NCBI GenBank assembly: GCA_963855995.1
Contig: OY979716.1
Location: 21,715,321-21,779,320, forward strand
DNA: 64,000 bases
Direction of reading: 5' to 3'
Source: Muricea muricata
Lineage: Eukaryota; Cnidaria; Anthozoa; Malacalcyonacea; Plexauridae
Shown here: positions 50,062 to 60,220 of the stretch, piece by piece
How positions within the stretch are numbered: position 1 is the first letter of the stretch
Layout of the letters: each line of letters begins with the position of its first letter
The notes under the pieces: generated by a model
Seen by the model: only the letters and a program-made list of their open reading frames with translations
Databases searched by the model: none
What the model was told of the DNA's origin: nothing
Position numbers and translations under genes: made by a program

Positions 50062-50430
50062 TTATACGCATTGCATACGAGTTAAAAGTAATAATAATAC
50101 ACTTTCGAACCAACGAGGATCAACTTCAGGCAAACGTTTGCAAGTGCATTGTCTCTCGATGTCCCTGAACAGACTATGAGATAACAGTATTCGGTCAACA
50201 TCATTAGACAAAAATGCACACATACTGAAAATGAGCAATTGCATGCTGCCAGAATGTTCTTTCACATGCGAGATCTCATTGACTTTGGCCTTCTTTTCAG
50301 ACTGGCAAATGACTGGTGTTCCATTTGTTGCGGACATGCTCAAAAGACCCAACCGCTTGAACACAAGGTAGGCAGACGTGCATCTGGACAGCATATGTGG
50401 CTTGGCCAGAGACCCATCCTCTTGTATTTG
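50062..50430 (-). CDS. open frame of unknown function
   Basis: About 120 codons are open on the minus strand (138 if non-ATG starts are allowed), long for DNA this AT-rich. The residues are unremarkable and no domain is recognised; the C-terminal part includes CKRLPEVDPRWFESVLLLLL. The plus strand of the same region also has a good acceptor (cttcttttcag, 50292) and donor (aag|gtaggc, 50369) enclosing a 76-base exon-like segment, so the coding strand is not settled. Confidence 0.2.
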   Translation of the reverse strand, partial: QIQEDGSLAKPHMLSRCTSAYLVFKRLGLLSMSATNGTPVICQSEKKAKVNEISHVKEHSGSMQLLIFSMCAFLSNDVDRILLSHSLFRDIERQCTCKRLPEVDPRWFESVLLLLLTRMQCV

Positions 50431-50484
50431 AAAGTTAACAGAAATTGAATGGGCAAATATTTTGACACTAAGTAACAAATCTCT

Positions 50485-50560
50485 AGTATTTTTTATTTAT
50501 TTCATCACAGATATTGTGCCAATCTCCACAATATCTGTGATGAAATAAATAAAAAATACT
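50485..50560. repeat. perfect 34 bp-arm hairpin
   Basis: Arms 50485-50518 and 50527-50560 are exact reverse complements around the loop ccaatctc. Each arm has atcacagatattgtg and an aataaataaaa stretch, so AATAAA occurs on both strands. The right arm is followed by a short direct repeat, atactatttcct. Confidence 0.93.
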
Positions 50561-51419
50561 ATTTCCTAAAATACTATTTCCTTTTCTCAGCATATAACAC
50601 GATTAACAATGACCGTGGCTACATTTTCTAAAGTGCGATTAAGTTGATGTATATATAATATGATCTCAATGAAATGCCATAATTTGCCTGTGCTCAGGCA
50701 TTACCCTAGGAACAAGATTGCCTTGAAGACTGTTGCCCATAGATTATGGCTCATTGTATTCATAAATAACAATTCTTAGGAGAATGCCCTCAATGTAAAG
50801 GAGGGTTAATTCAATACAAATATTAAATGAAATTGTCTATTAAACATAGTTTAGCTTAATTGGCTAGACACTTCATTGAAACTGATTTATGTGTGATAAA
50901 TTGTGAACTGAACTCAATCCAGTCAATTAGTGCTGGTTTTAGTCAGAAATGATCACAAATTTGAACCAGTTGGGACAGTTGGGTTTTATCAAAAATGTAC
51001 ATGTGGTGCATATACAAGGTAGGCATAGCTAAATAAAACAAAAATGTTTGACTATAAACAAAACAATATATGGTATATATGGTAATCAAAGTGTTTACAT
51101 TCTAGCCTTGTAAGGAATAAGCTATTTTTAATGGTGTGGTTGTGGAATTCTGAAAGTCATGATCCCCCCCACCCCCCTCTGCATTGTGGGCTTACAGAAT
51201 AATGGTTTCTTCCTTATTATTGTATTGCACCATTGATTTGACAGTGCAATTTTTTTCTCATCTCAATTTAGTAAGACCTTCTTGATTGTTGCTTGTTGGT
51301 TTTTGACATTAAATGCTGCAACCACTTATCAAAAATCAAATCTTCAATATCCAAGGAACATAACATTCCTGCCAATCTTTAATGATATATGGCATGCATC
51401 TTTCTAGACCTATGGTCTG

Positions 51420-52080
51420 CATGTGCGTGGCAGGTAGCAGTTCCTTAGCACGTTAACTACCTAATTGACATCAAGGCAGATCTATGCTCTTAAAAGGTGT
51501 AGCAGATCCTGCAAAATATGGGTATTTTACATCAGGGTATTCCCTCATTTACAATTACAACATGGCAAGGGGTGTACACATGCATCAAGCTGTAATAGTA
51601 GGAAGATTTTACAATTCTACTGGGTGGTGCATAAAAGTGTTCCCACTCATAAACCTAGGACAGTTATCCCAACAAATTAAATAACATCTTATTGAGGAAG
51701 GGCCATCCCAAATTTTGATGTTGTAATAAGATTTTGAGGCAACTTCAGCTATAGAGATTGTCATTTTAAGTCAAACATGCATTTTTGAGAATGTTAGAGA
51801 TTTGTGTAAAATGACCTATTTAATTATTATTGTCATTGAGTATTGAGTAGGTTTTTCACATGACTTAGTTGTTTTAAAATTTGTAGTTGCAACATTTTTT
51901 CTTGAAAAAATTCCTCTTTACTTAAACATAGGAACTTGTACATAGCAGGTAGTAATTGCTTAGCAGGTTAAATAACTCCAATAAGTGACATCACATTGCA
52001 GATGCTAGGAAAAGTCCTAGCAGATCTTGCAAAATATGGTTAATGTGCATCAGTGGTACTATACCGTTTACAACATATGG
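51420..52080. repeat. diverged direct repeat, ~520 bp apart
   Basis: 51420-51545 and 51940-52070 share gcaggtag.a.tt.cttagca, a gacatca word, tagcagatc.tgcaaaatatgg and tacatcag/gcatcag in the same order. No gene recognised; the open frame at 51484-51684 covers part of the first copy. Confidence 0.55.
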
Positions 52081-52376
52081 GAAAATTTCACAAGTTAATA
52101 ACAATTATAAACAGCTATGGAGAAACAATGAAACAAAACAGCTATGGCAAAATTTTATCTTTTTTGTTCAGTAAAAAATAATCACAAAAGCATTGATTTT
52201 GCCACAGCAATATTTCAAGGTCTGGTCACCTAGCATAAGCAAGGAAAATATTTGAGATTAATGTGTTATGATTTAGTCCCCTTTGTCTCCCTTTGGAAAA
52301 TTTAGTTTAGGCTATTTTAGTAATATCAGTAATATAATGAGTTTTTAGTCAACTTTGTGTTTCTTTTTTTTTTAAG

Positions 52377-53373
52377 ACACTCGCCTTCAGTGTTGAAAGG
52401 GATTATTTTGTAGCGATAAGGAATGGAGAATCACAATGCTACATTTCACACCTTCTATTGTTTGGAAGAGATTACTCAAGAGGTATTGACATAGTTCCTG
52501 CACATTGACAAAGTTAAATGTAAAATTCACCAAAGCCAATTAATTACTAGCATCATGTTAAGGGGAAAACATGTAAGTATGTAATTTAAAAGCAAGCAAG
52601 GGATAGTCCCTTGGGAAGCTGAGGACTGGAAGAATTTCCCAGTTTCATTTTCCAATTCTCGTCTAGAATAATAGGAAGTAAATGTAGATATTTGCAAGGT
52701 CGTGTAGAGGTGTTCTCATAATCAAGCCTGTGAATAGAAACATATGAATACTTGCCCCTCCAGTTATTGATGTTGGCTACAACAGGAGCTTGTTATTTCA
52801 TACAAACTAATTTGAGCCTATCTTGTTCTAGGAAACCAAGTAAAAAATGAAGTTAATGGGGATCAGTACTGAAAAAGGTAAGTAGAAATAACGTTTTTCA
52901 GGGGGGATTTTAAGTATGAATTTTTATTGCTAAGTTTATGCCCCGTTGAAAAAATATTATACACTAGTAATGCCTAAAATCTTACCATAAAAATGTTATT
53001 CCAATTTTGAAAGTCAGATCTGAATACTATGTACTATACATACTTGTATTTTGATTGTAATTTATCATAGGTGCCACCTTTTTGAGATATGTGCTAAGGG
53101 TAAATTTGTTTTTAACCTTAGAAATCTGCTGTGCTATTAAATACGTGAACCTTGCTGACAGAAATATTACCAAAAAGTAATAGAAACAATGACAGAATTG
53201 GTAAAGACGATGGTAGCGGAGATGTTGGAACAAAATTGAGGTACAAGATTATTATTTCTCTTCTGATGTTCACATGCATGGCAATGCTCAAAATATCGTG
53301 TCCGTCTGTCACTGCTGCAGGTTTTTGCTTTGTGTGCTGGAATACTCGTCATATTTGTCGTCTGATTACATAG
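52377..53373 (+). CDS. candidate exons of an unrecognised gene
   Basis: Exon X (52377-52482) lies between a tttttttttaag acceptor and a gtattg donor and reads TLAFSVERDYFVAIRNGESQ, then CYISHLLLFGRDYSR, ending in phase 1. Two continuations keep phase. Exon Y (52832-52877, acceptor ttgttctag, donor gtaagt) gives a short tail ending in a stop. Joining X to the segment from 53162 (acceptor gctgacag) gives a hydrophilic stretch followed by a hydrophobic segment (KIIISLLMFTCMAMLKI) and a stop at 53371-53373, that is, a possible membrane-anchored form. Upstream exons were not found and no family is recognised. Confidence 0.35.
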
Positions 53374-54610
53374 CATTACTTGCTCTAACAGTTTTGTGAT
53401 TGTGTTCGTTGTGTATGTATCTGTTTTGTGTTTGTACAGTTTAAGTTTTTTTTTGTTCAGTTTTCTGATTGTTTCATGAACATGTTGAGTATTATAGCAT
53501 TGTTTTTTTTTCTGATCACAATGAACATATTGCAAAAAGTGTTTATCAAAGCAACTATTCCAGTTGCAATTCCAATATTTTGTAGTAAAAGTTGCAATAA
53601 TTATAAATATTTCTAAAACAAAATACATTTGTTAACTCGTACTGAATGTGTTGCATTCAGCATACTGTGCGACCATTTGACTATTTCCAACACGTAGCTT
53701 AAGTATTTCCCGTTTGTGCTTCTTCTAATTTTCTACAGGCTAAATTTCCTGTCTGATTGGCATATATAGCTTCTTCGTGTTTGTGCATGTAGAACGAGTA
53801 AGAGTCAGAGTGAATGAATTTAGTTAACTAAACAGGTAATTTTACGCTCAAAGAAAATACGGGCCTTGTACAAGCCATATTCGTGTATATGAGATATTTT
53901 ACCATTGTGCTCTGTACACATTGATAATTTTAATCATCATTACTTCATTTATGCATTGTGATTTTGTATCCAATCCCAGTCAGTAAGTAATTGTGTAGAA
54001 GTATAAAAACTATCTACATTGAAATGATATTCCTTATCTAAATTAGGGCCCATAAGAATGGTAACAATGTGTTTTAGTTTTGTTTGCCATTTCAATCACA
54101 AGTGGATCTAATCAAACCAAGCCCATGCTGGGATGTCTCTTTTGCGGCTTCTTGACCCACATCAACCTAAAAATCGAGAGCATAGCCATTCTTGCTGTCT
54201 GCCAATACTGGGAGTTTCAACCCCGCATAACAGGCTTATCTTTAATGTATTACCCCTTACGAAAAAAACACATGTGAAATTGGAATACAATTTCACATGT
54301 TATTCACATGTGGTAGAATCACATGTAATCGGCATGTGGCATGCATCTTAACCACATGTGACTTTAGAACAGGTGATTTTTAAAAAACCACATAAGTTGT
54401 TGAATGATATCAGTGTTAAGTAATTAAGAACAGTTATTACTTTTTCAATTTATCAAAAATAAGTCAGTTTAATATGCAAAAAACGATCAGGTAAGGGAGT
54501 GACTGGTCTCAGTCACCACCGGATATTACAAAATGATCAGATTTCTTAATACTATTTTCATTAAGAATTCGTTAATAGATATATTAACAGTTCTATTCAA
54601 GCCGAGAGCC
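53374..54610. other. stretch without a supported gene
   Basis: AT-rich. The minus strand is open over 53167-53628 (153 codons) but has no recognisable domain and overlaps the candidate exon above. At 54268-54361 there is a cluster of cacatgtg-type palindromes, noted separately. Confidence 0.4.
54268..54361. repeat. cluster of CACATGTG palindromes
   Basis: Within 94 bases there are about six cacatgt/acatgtg words, and acatgtgaaattg is mirrored as caatttcacatgt (54269-54300). These include E-box cores (CANNTG), but the cluster may just be a decayed palindromic element. Confidence 0.5.
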
Positions 54611-54916
54611 AATAATGAGAACTAATGATTGCACTTTACATGATACAAATTCAAATTTACTGTTAACTTTGGTAAAATTGACTTTTCCATAATCTGTTCC
54701 TCCAAAATCTGCTCTTCTGAGGAACAGCTGAGCTGGTGGGTGGGTCCTAGGTGTTTTAGGTGTACTGAGCAACGCTTCACTACTCTTCTTCGTTCCAGCA
54801 AGGTTCTTGCATACCAGGCAATCTTACAGTTAACATGATGATGTGTTATGTCACAGATTTCATAAGCAAACGAATGCCATGGTGGCAACAAGGAAATTTG
54901 TTTACAGGACTCACTC

Positions 54917-55078
54917 TTATGAACCCTTGAGACTTTGTGGTTTGAGTTTCCTCATTTCATTTTGCCGAACACTTGTTTCTTCTTGCACTGCAGAATCCTC
55001 TTGCAAAGCACTTGCAGATTCGCCAAGATTATCATTTGGGCCATCTTCTTCACTCGAGTCGTCAGAGTGAAAAGGATG
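54917..55078 (-). CDS. terminal coding exon of a minus-strand host gene
   Basis: Follows a tattttttcag-type acceptor (intron ends at 55079) and is open in phase 0 for 53 codons to TAA (54917-54919). The peptide starts HPFHSDDSSEEDGPNDN and is acidic and Ser/Glu-rich, later basic (RQNEMRKLKPQSLKGS). Phase matches the exon ending at 61590 and a possible 27-base microexon at 55396-55422, suggesting that all belong to one gene whose intron carries the Polinton element. I do not recognise the protein. A second open frame continues at 54622-54930 in another phase, so a frameshifted or alternative tail is possible. Confidence 0.45.
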   Translation of the reverse strand, partial: HPFHSDDSSEEDGPNDNLGESASALQEDSAVQEETSVRQNEMRKLKPQSLKGS

Positions 55079-55395
55079 CTGAAAAATAATTGTTTATACC
55101 AGGGACGGATATAGCGGTTTGGCTGACTGATGCATAAAACCTCGCATAATTAAGGGGGTCCGGGAATTCTTCCCCGGAAAATTTTGAAATCTAGGACTCT
55201 GAAAATTCGATTTACTGCATTCTGAGCGAACTTTTAATCCAACTTTTACGTCCAAATACCATTCGAAATTTGCCGAATTTAAAATGAAATACGTGAAGGT
55301 ATTGGTTAGTATTGTAAATATATTGTTACTTCTGAAATTAAATTACGATACTTCACATCAAAGCCACATTGAGACAAATCACGGTCTGTTCTTAC

Positions 55396-55422
55396 CTTAT
55401 ATAAGAGACCACCAAACATGTG
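55396..55422 (-). CDS. possible 27-base microexon of the same gene
   Basis: Flanked by a taaaatag acceptor and a strong gtaaga donor. It is exactly nine codons in phase 0 (HMFGGLLYK), so it could be included between the exons at 61590-61747 and 54917-55078 without a frame change. The small size makes the call tentative. Confidence 0.3.
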
Positions 55423-56378
55423 CTATTTTATTGCAATGTACTTACATGAAATCCATAAGGAAATAATAGAAAGAAGAGGCATGGCAATTGTTTTACTGTG
55501 CATATATGTGTCTATATTATTATTACTAAGCCTAAAAATATATATTAATTTTTGGAAATTAATTTACAATAAAGAAATACACCATAATAATAATGTAAAT
55601 AATTAATAATGTTATTGATAAGTGTAATCATATTGAGAAATTAATGAGTCATGCACTCATTAATTAATGCACAATGAGTCAATTTCATAAAGTATAATCC
55701 TGCCTGGCTCCCTCCCAGGCACTATGGTACATTGCAGTGGAAATAACATAGTTCCATTGTTTAAATCTTAATTGGTCAGTAATCTAGGGTTGAAGTTTTT
55801 TCTTTGGTACATTTTTGCACTAAGTTCCACAAGTAGTACAAACTGATTAAGCTAAAAGTTCTCACTCATTCCAGGAAGAGTATGAATGCCATCAGTAGTC
55901 CACATCAGAATAAATTTAACTTCTTGAACAAGTTTGTAGAATTACTGATTGCTTTTTTTACAACCATCACCGTGCTGTTGGAATCCTTACTGTCATATCC
56001 ATCACCCAATGCAGAATCAGATACTGTGGCAGAAAATGCAGTATTCTCTGATTAGAATATGTTAGACTTTTCCTTTATGTATAGGTGGAAAGCATAGAAC
56101 TCTTGATTGTTGAAGAGCTTGATACTTGTCAAGTCTCTAAGGCAACCACATAAATCTTCCTTGCCACAAAGTAACTTTGAGCATGCTCTGTAGGGGCAAT
56201 TCCCATCACTTTAGTTCTTTACAAGCAAGTACAAAATAAAATTGATGATGATGAAGTCATGAGCCTAAATTTATAATAAATAATCGCACTATGAAATTAG
56301 CATATTGCTTATGGTCTCTGGATGAGGCATACAAAAGTGTAATTGCCTGTGTATAAGCCCCCCCCCCCCCTCATGTAT
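55423..56378 (-). other. presumed intron sequence left of the Polinton
   Basis: AT-rich with no gene recognised. It ends in a C-run (56358-56370) and the target-site copy aagcac. Confidence 0.4.
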
Positions 56379-56384
56379 AAGCAC
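56379..56384. repeat. target-site duplication, left copy (aagcac)
   Basis: Identical to 61341-61346. A 6 bp duplication is the length produced by Polinton/Maverick integration. Confidence 0.93.
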
Positions 56385-56518
56385 AGTAGGTATGGTGCAG
56401 GTATAAAACACTTACGTCAGCATTTTTCCACGAGATCTTACCCGTGTCAGTTAGTTACCAGGCTATGATGTGTATACCGTGGCGCGCGCATGTTGGCCGG
56501 AAATACCTGCGCTATGCG
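56385..56518 (+). repeat. left terminal inverted repeat of the Polinton
   Basis: 134 bases, starting agtaggtatggtgcagg and including gttagttaccaggctatgat and cgcgcgcatgttg. It pairs with 61207-61340 with a few mismatches. Confidence 0.93.
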
Positions 56519-56632
56519 TCAGGTTTTAATGTTTTTGCTTGCAAAATGGCTTTTCAAGGTGATCTGTTACTCATTTACTCTTTAGTCTAATTTAGCAATT
56601 GCTACCGTGTAGACGTGTTTTTTGTTTGCAAA

Positions 56633-57061
56633 ATGGCTTTTCAAAGTGATAACCTTAAGAAGATAGCACCAATGGACATAAGTCACTTAGAAATTTTTTT
56701 AAGTAATCGTCAAATAATGATTGAAGAAAAATTGTTGAAGTGTTACGCAGAGGAAACTGCATCCCGTGTCATGGTCTTAGTAACGGAATACTGCAATGGT
56801 TGTCTTATTGATCATCCTTCGCAACGTCAGCATGATTGTTTGATGATGGAAGTGGATGAACGGATGTGTTTATATTTTGATGAAGCAGTAAATTCTGTGT
56901 CTGAAGCGACAATTGTTCAGAATTTTATGAACAGTTTACAAGATATGAAACCAACAGTAAATGGACTTGAACTTTTAAAGTACACATGTCAAGACTGGAG
57001 GAAAGAACTTTGTTCAAGAGAACGAAAAAAACTTAAAACTAAAACTCGGGAACTATTGTAG
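56633..57061 (+). CDS. Polinton protein with CxxC...H...H.C motif, unknown
   Basis: 142 residues from the ATG at 56633 (a non-conserved in-frame ATG lies 18 bases upstream at 56615). The only plus-strand gene of the element, it reads inward from the left TIR. A predicted helical N-terminal half leads to YCNGCLIDHPSQRQHDCLM, whose Cys and His residues could bind a metal ion. It is followed by an acidic segment and a basic tail (RERKKLKTKTREL). A motif of this kind recurs, to my recollection, in proteins of cnidarian Polinton-like elements, but I know no function. A 40-base partial duplicate of the start region (gcaaaatggcttttcaa) lies at 56545-56561. The frame is intact. Confidence 0.7.
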   Translation: MAFQSDNLKKIAPMDISHLEIFLSNRQIMIEEKLLKCYAEETASRVMVLVTEYCNGCLIDHPSQRQHDCLMMEVDERMCLYFDEAVNSVSEATIVQNFMNSLQDMKPTVNGLELLKYTCQDWRKELCSRERKKLKTKTRELL

Positions 57062-57104
57062 TTATCAGTTTTATTTTATACAGCTATACTTTTACAAAAT
57101 GATT

Positions 57105-57130
57105 ATGTATATATATATATATATATATAA
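57105..57130. repeat. (AT)n microsatellite
   Basis: About ten AT dinucleotides just after the plus-strand gene; it could carry polyadenylation signals. Confidence 0.7.
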
Positions 57131-57247
57131 ATATAAAAATTAAGGACATTTTACGGTACATAAACTAATTGAATAAGACTTCACCAATTACTCTGTAAAA
57201 GACAAGTAAAATAATGTTAATATTTCAAGCTTGTAAGAGATGATATA

Positions 57248-57253
57248 GTTTAT
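57248..57253 (-). terminator. polyadenylation signal of the RING-like gene
   Basis: AATAAA on the minus strand about 55 bases after the proposed stop codon. Confidence 0.5.
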
Positions 57254-57306
57254 TAAGGAAATACATACGCCATTAAATTTAACCAAAAAGTGGGGTTTTT
57301 AAATAA

Positions 57307-57788
57307 TTAATCCGTTTCCGGATCAGGAGCTCTAAAGCGAAAACAATGAACTGTCAGACTCCACGTTACAAAATAATGCTGCGAAATTAATTATTCTTAT
57401 GCATAAAACAATATAGGTATATGCTAAGACTTGCCTGCATGTGGGGCAGGAAAATGCTTCATTAAAATTTAGAAGGAATTGTTCCATTTCGTTAGCATGC
57501 AGCACATGTCCGCATGCCGGTTTTACTATAAACCCATTACACATGTATCTAAAATATGAGAAAAAAAACAATGAGATTTTACTTTATGGTTAATAAATAT
57601 TTTCCGTTTTTCCATATTTATGTTAATAATTTGTTCACGTATGTAGTTAGTTGTATACACAGTTTATTACAAATGATTACATTTGCATGAAGTGTCTAAA
57701 AGATAAAAAATGAAAGTGGACTTATAGAACTACAAATACAAAAAAATAAAATAATTGATATTAAATGCTTACCAATTCGGCTTTCCAT
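57307..57788 (-). CDS. Polinton-borne RING-like zinc finger, four exons
   Basis: The proposed exons are 57788-57773 (ATG, donor gtaagc), 57695-57671 (donor gtaata), 57548-57435 (donor gcaagt, a GC-AG intron) and 57331-57307 (ending TAA). Together they give 59 residues in one frame. Cysteines and histidines follow SCKCNHLYMC, KPACGHVLH and FSCPTCRAPDPETD, a RING-like zinc-binding layout with the CGH and CPTCR ends typical of E3 ubiquitin ligases. The third exon and its join to the fourth are convincing. The two 5' exons are less so. An AATAAA on the minus strand at 57248-57253 follows the stop. If real, the product could modify ubiquitin signalling for the element, but this is inference. Confidence 0.5.
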
Positions 57789-57915
57789 GTTGATTATTGT
57801 GCGTTGTTGATTACTATATAGTCTTTGAGAGCCTTAGGTTATTTTATTGTGTTTGTACTGAGGTCATGAATATATTAACCGTGTTATCTCTAGACTAGGT
57901 AAACTTCATTGTTGC

Positions 57916-58272
57916 TCAGTAGGTCCTACGGTTATGCTTGCTGTGATTATTGCTGTGATACGCTCGCAGTCGCTGCACAGCTTTCTGTTTCGTCGCATCA
58001 GCGGCTTCTTTGGTGCGTGCTTTTGCAGCCTCCTTGACATTTTTCCCAGCGAGAACATCTCCAATAAAGTTTGCACCACTGTTCAGAGCAATATTCCCAA
58101 GAGCTTTAGCTCCACTTTTTACCATGGGCATGACCGTTCTGGCAACGCTACGAAACAGACCACCCAGTCCATACCCCATTTGACCATGACCTAATTGCCA
58201 TGGACTATCTCTGAACACAGTCATACCGTGACCTTGTTGATCAAGATAATAACGTACGTATGGATTATTCAT
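57916..58272 (-). CDS. Polinton pX/pVI-like minor virion protein
   Basis: 118 residues, intact. The N-terminus (MNNPYVRYYLDQQGHGM) leads to a Gly-rich segment and then GLGGLFRSVARTVMPMVKSG and ALNSGANFIGDVLAGKNVKE, an amphipathic and basic region, followed by a Lys/Arg-rich tail. This matches the adenovirus pX/pVI-like protein found beside the penton gene in Polintons and adintoviruses, thought to bind DNA or the inside of the capsid. The start codon follows the penton stop by two bases (TAA-AG-ATG), so the two were probably expressed together. Confidence 0.8.
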   Translation of the reverse strand: MNNPYVRYYLDQQGHGMTVFRDSPWQLGHGQMGYGLGGLFRSVARTVMPMVKSGAKALGNIALNSGANFIGDVLAGKNVKEAAKARTKEAADATKQKAVQRLRAYHSNNHSKHNRRTY

Positions 58273-58274
58273 CT

Positions 58275-59023
58275 TTATGAAAAATAGCTGTGCTGTCTGA
58301 AATGTAGTGTTGTCACCACCTTCCCACGCTCAAATGGCACAGGATCGCCTGTGTCACTCCTTAAAAGAATTTCCACGTCCTCGAATAATTTTCTTTGGAT
58401 AGGTACATACTAAATGTTTGTGAACGTTTTAGTAATGATGTCACCAAATGTTCCCTCGGCAGGAATGCTTTTGAGTAACTGAGCACTCGTATCTCCAACG
58501 ATTTGGGGTTGCACAATGTCGCAGTACACGTAAATGGTTGATACGGCCGTTAAGTCTGCCATGTAAGGACTTTCTGTCGTTTTTTTAACATAACGTCTTT
58601 TCCTTCAAAACCAAGTATGATCGATAACGGTTTCATTACAGCAAACTGAAACCCGCTCTTTATTTGAACGGTCACTTTCCCTGTTAAAGCATTGTACGTC
58701 AACTTGATGTTATCGCTAACGTTTCTGGATAACGCTTTATTCGCAGCTTTGATAAGCTCCGGCATGGACTGGTAGTAACCGTAATCCATAATGGCTTGCT
58801 GAAACAAACCGGTTCGATCCCCATAAAAGAGGTGCGTATCCACACCTTTTTGTAATGTGTACCAGGTGTTTGGATAGGAAATGGAGTACAAACCAACTTC
58901 CCAGACCCCCTCCAAATCAATACTTTGCGGCAATTTCACGCGATAACTTGTCGTCTTATTATTGGGAAACTCATTCAAGGATGCATTACTAGGTAGCGTG
59001 AGATAAAAATGTGTTCCACTCAT
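58275..59023 (-). pseudogene. Polinton penton-like minor capsid protein (F54H12.2 family)
   Basis: The start is the ATG at 59023, beginning MSGTHFYLTLPSNAS, the family hallmark, followed by FPNNKTTSYRVKLPQSIDL and EVGLYSISYPNTWY. The open frame ends at 58550, but the family sequence resumes in another frame (SPYMADLTAVSTIYVYCDIV, then SIPAEGTFGDIITKTFTNI) up to TAA at 58275-58277. A 1-base insertion in an A-run near 58585 and a CAG to TAG change at 58410-58412 therefore disable a gene of about 249 codons. This family forms the capsid vertices in Polinton-like particles. The loss argues that this copy cannot make its own complete particle. Confidence 0.85.
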
Positions 59024-59071
59024 GACGACTATACCGCAACAAATAAAAAGAAAACAGCTCAAACGTTGTTT

Positions 59072-60172
59072 TTAGACTTTATTTATTTCGGATGCAGACA
59101 CCCATGAATTGAATTTGTCTTGGTAACCAGACCACTTTACAAGATATTGTACATTTTTCCCCTTTCCCCGCTTTTTAAGAATTTTCTCAACCTCATACAT
59201 GTCATCCTGTTTGATAACCTTTTGAAGCTCCTTCTCATAAAATGTTTCTTTAAGCTCTTCGCCGTCATAATCTCTGAGTTTATCTACTGCTGGATTTCGA
59301 GGTACGGTTTTGCTTACAGTAAAAATTTCTTTTGAAAAGTTTGGTAAATATCCCTTCTCAAATTTTCGTTTAATTTTGCTTATTCTAACTTGGTCACCGA
59401 CCTTAAACTTATATTTAATTGGTTCCATAATACCATTGGTATTGTCATATAACGTATGCGATACTTTATCTTCATTTTCTTTGTTAACTAGAGCAGGTTT
59501 CATTTTGATACTACGATGTAAACTGAAATTATAGGAATAAACTAAGTCAGGCAGCATATCGACATATCTCAGTGATTTCCTTGCTGTAAAATATCGCCAC
59601 ATCTTTGACTTGAAGGTACGAATTACTCTCTCGACAACAGAAGCCTTTGTTTCGTTGAACGTATTAAAAAGTTGAATGTTTTCACTTTTTAACAGATTTT
59701 GAAAATGTCTGTTAAAAAACTCTGTTCCTTGATCCGTCATGATTTTTTCAGGTTTTCTACCCGATGTTAAAATCACTTTAAAGGCTTCGACTAAAGCAGT
59801 TCCTGTTTTTGACTTGACTGGAACTATCCGCGCATACTTTGAGAATACATCTATACAGACCAGCAAGTAGCGATAACCGTCGTTATACTGCATTATCGAC
59901 TGCACGTCTGCCAAATCGAGTTGCCATTCTTCATTAATACCACCAACAATGACACGATTTCTTTTAAAATGTCGGCGAGCTGGAGCGTGTGAAGTATATG
60001 TGTTTTGTTTCATTCACCAGTTTGAAATTTGTTCTCTTGACAGTTTGAATCTCCCCTCATCTTTTACATCACGATATAAACTTTCTGCTCCCCCAAAACT
60101 TCGTGGTCGTTTTGGATTGTAATAAACATTTGATAAATACTCGTCAACGCTCTCAACTGTTGCTTGACTCAT
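59072..60172 (-). pseudogene. Polinton integrase with chromodomain (one in-frame stop)
   Basis: The start codon at 60172 begins MSQATVESVDEYLSNVYY. 52 codons later an in-frame TGA (60014-60016) interrupts, and the frame goes on for 313 more codons from the adjacent ATG at 60013. The DDE catalytic residues are in QLDLADVQ, MTDQGTEFFN and KASVVERVIRTFK. An SH3-like region (KFKVGDQVRISKIKRKFEKG) and a C-terminal chromodomain (MYEVEKILKK...YLVKWSGYQDKFNSW) follow. It joins the element ends to target DNA, giving the 6 bp duplication; the chromodomain may guide insertion to histone marks. Translation from 60013 would still keep the whole DDE core. It is otherwise intact, which suggests recent activity. 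Confidence 0.92.
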
Positions 60173-60220
60173 GATTTTTTAGTAATGAAACAAACGGGAG
60201 TTGCATTGACAATATAAAAT

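Noticed and set aside
53167-53628. 153-codon minus-strand open frame
   Set aside because: No recognisable domain, AT-driven composition, and it overlaps better-supported plus-strand exon signals.
55284-55606. Plus-strand frames starting MKYVKVLVSIVN with a hydrophobic start
   Set aside because: Could mimic a signal peptide, but very AT-rich, without conserved residues, and antisense to a better splice-bounded segment.
58811-58821. tRNA B-box-like ggttcgatccc
   Set aside because: Lies inside the penton-like coding sequence with no tRNA fold.
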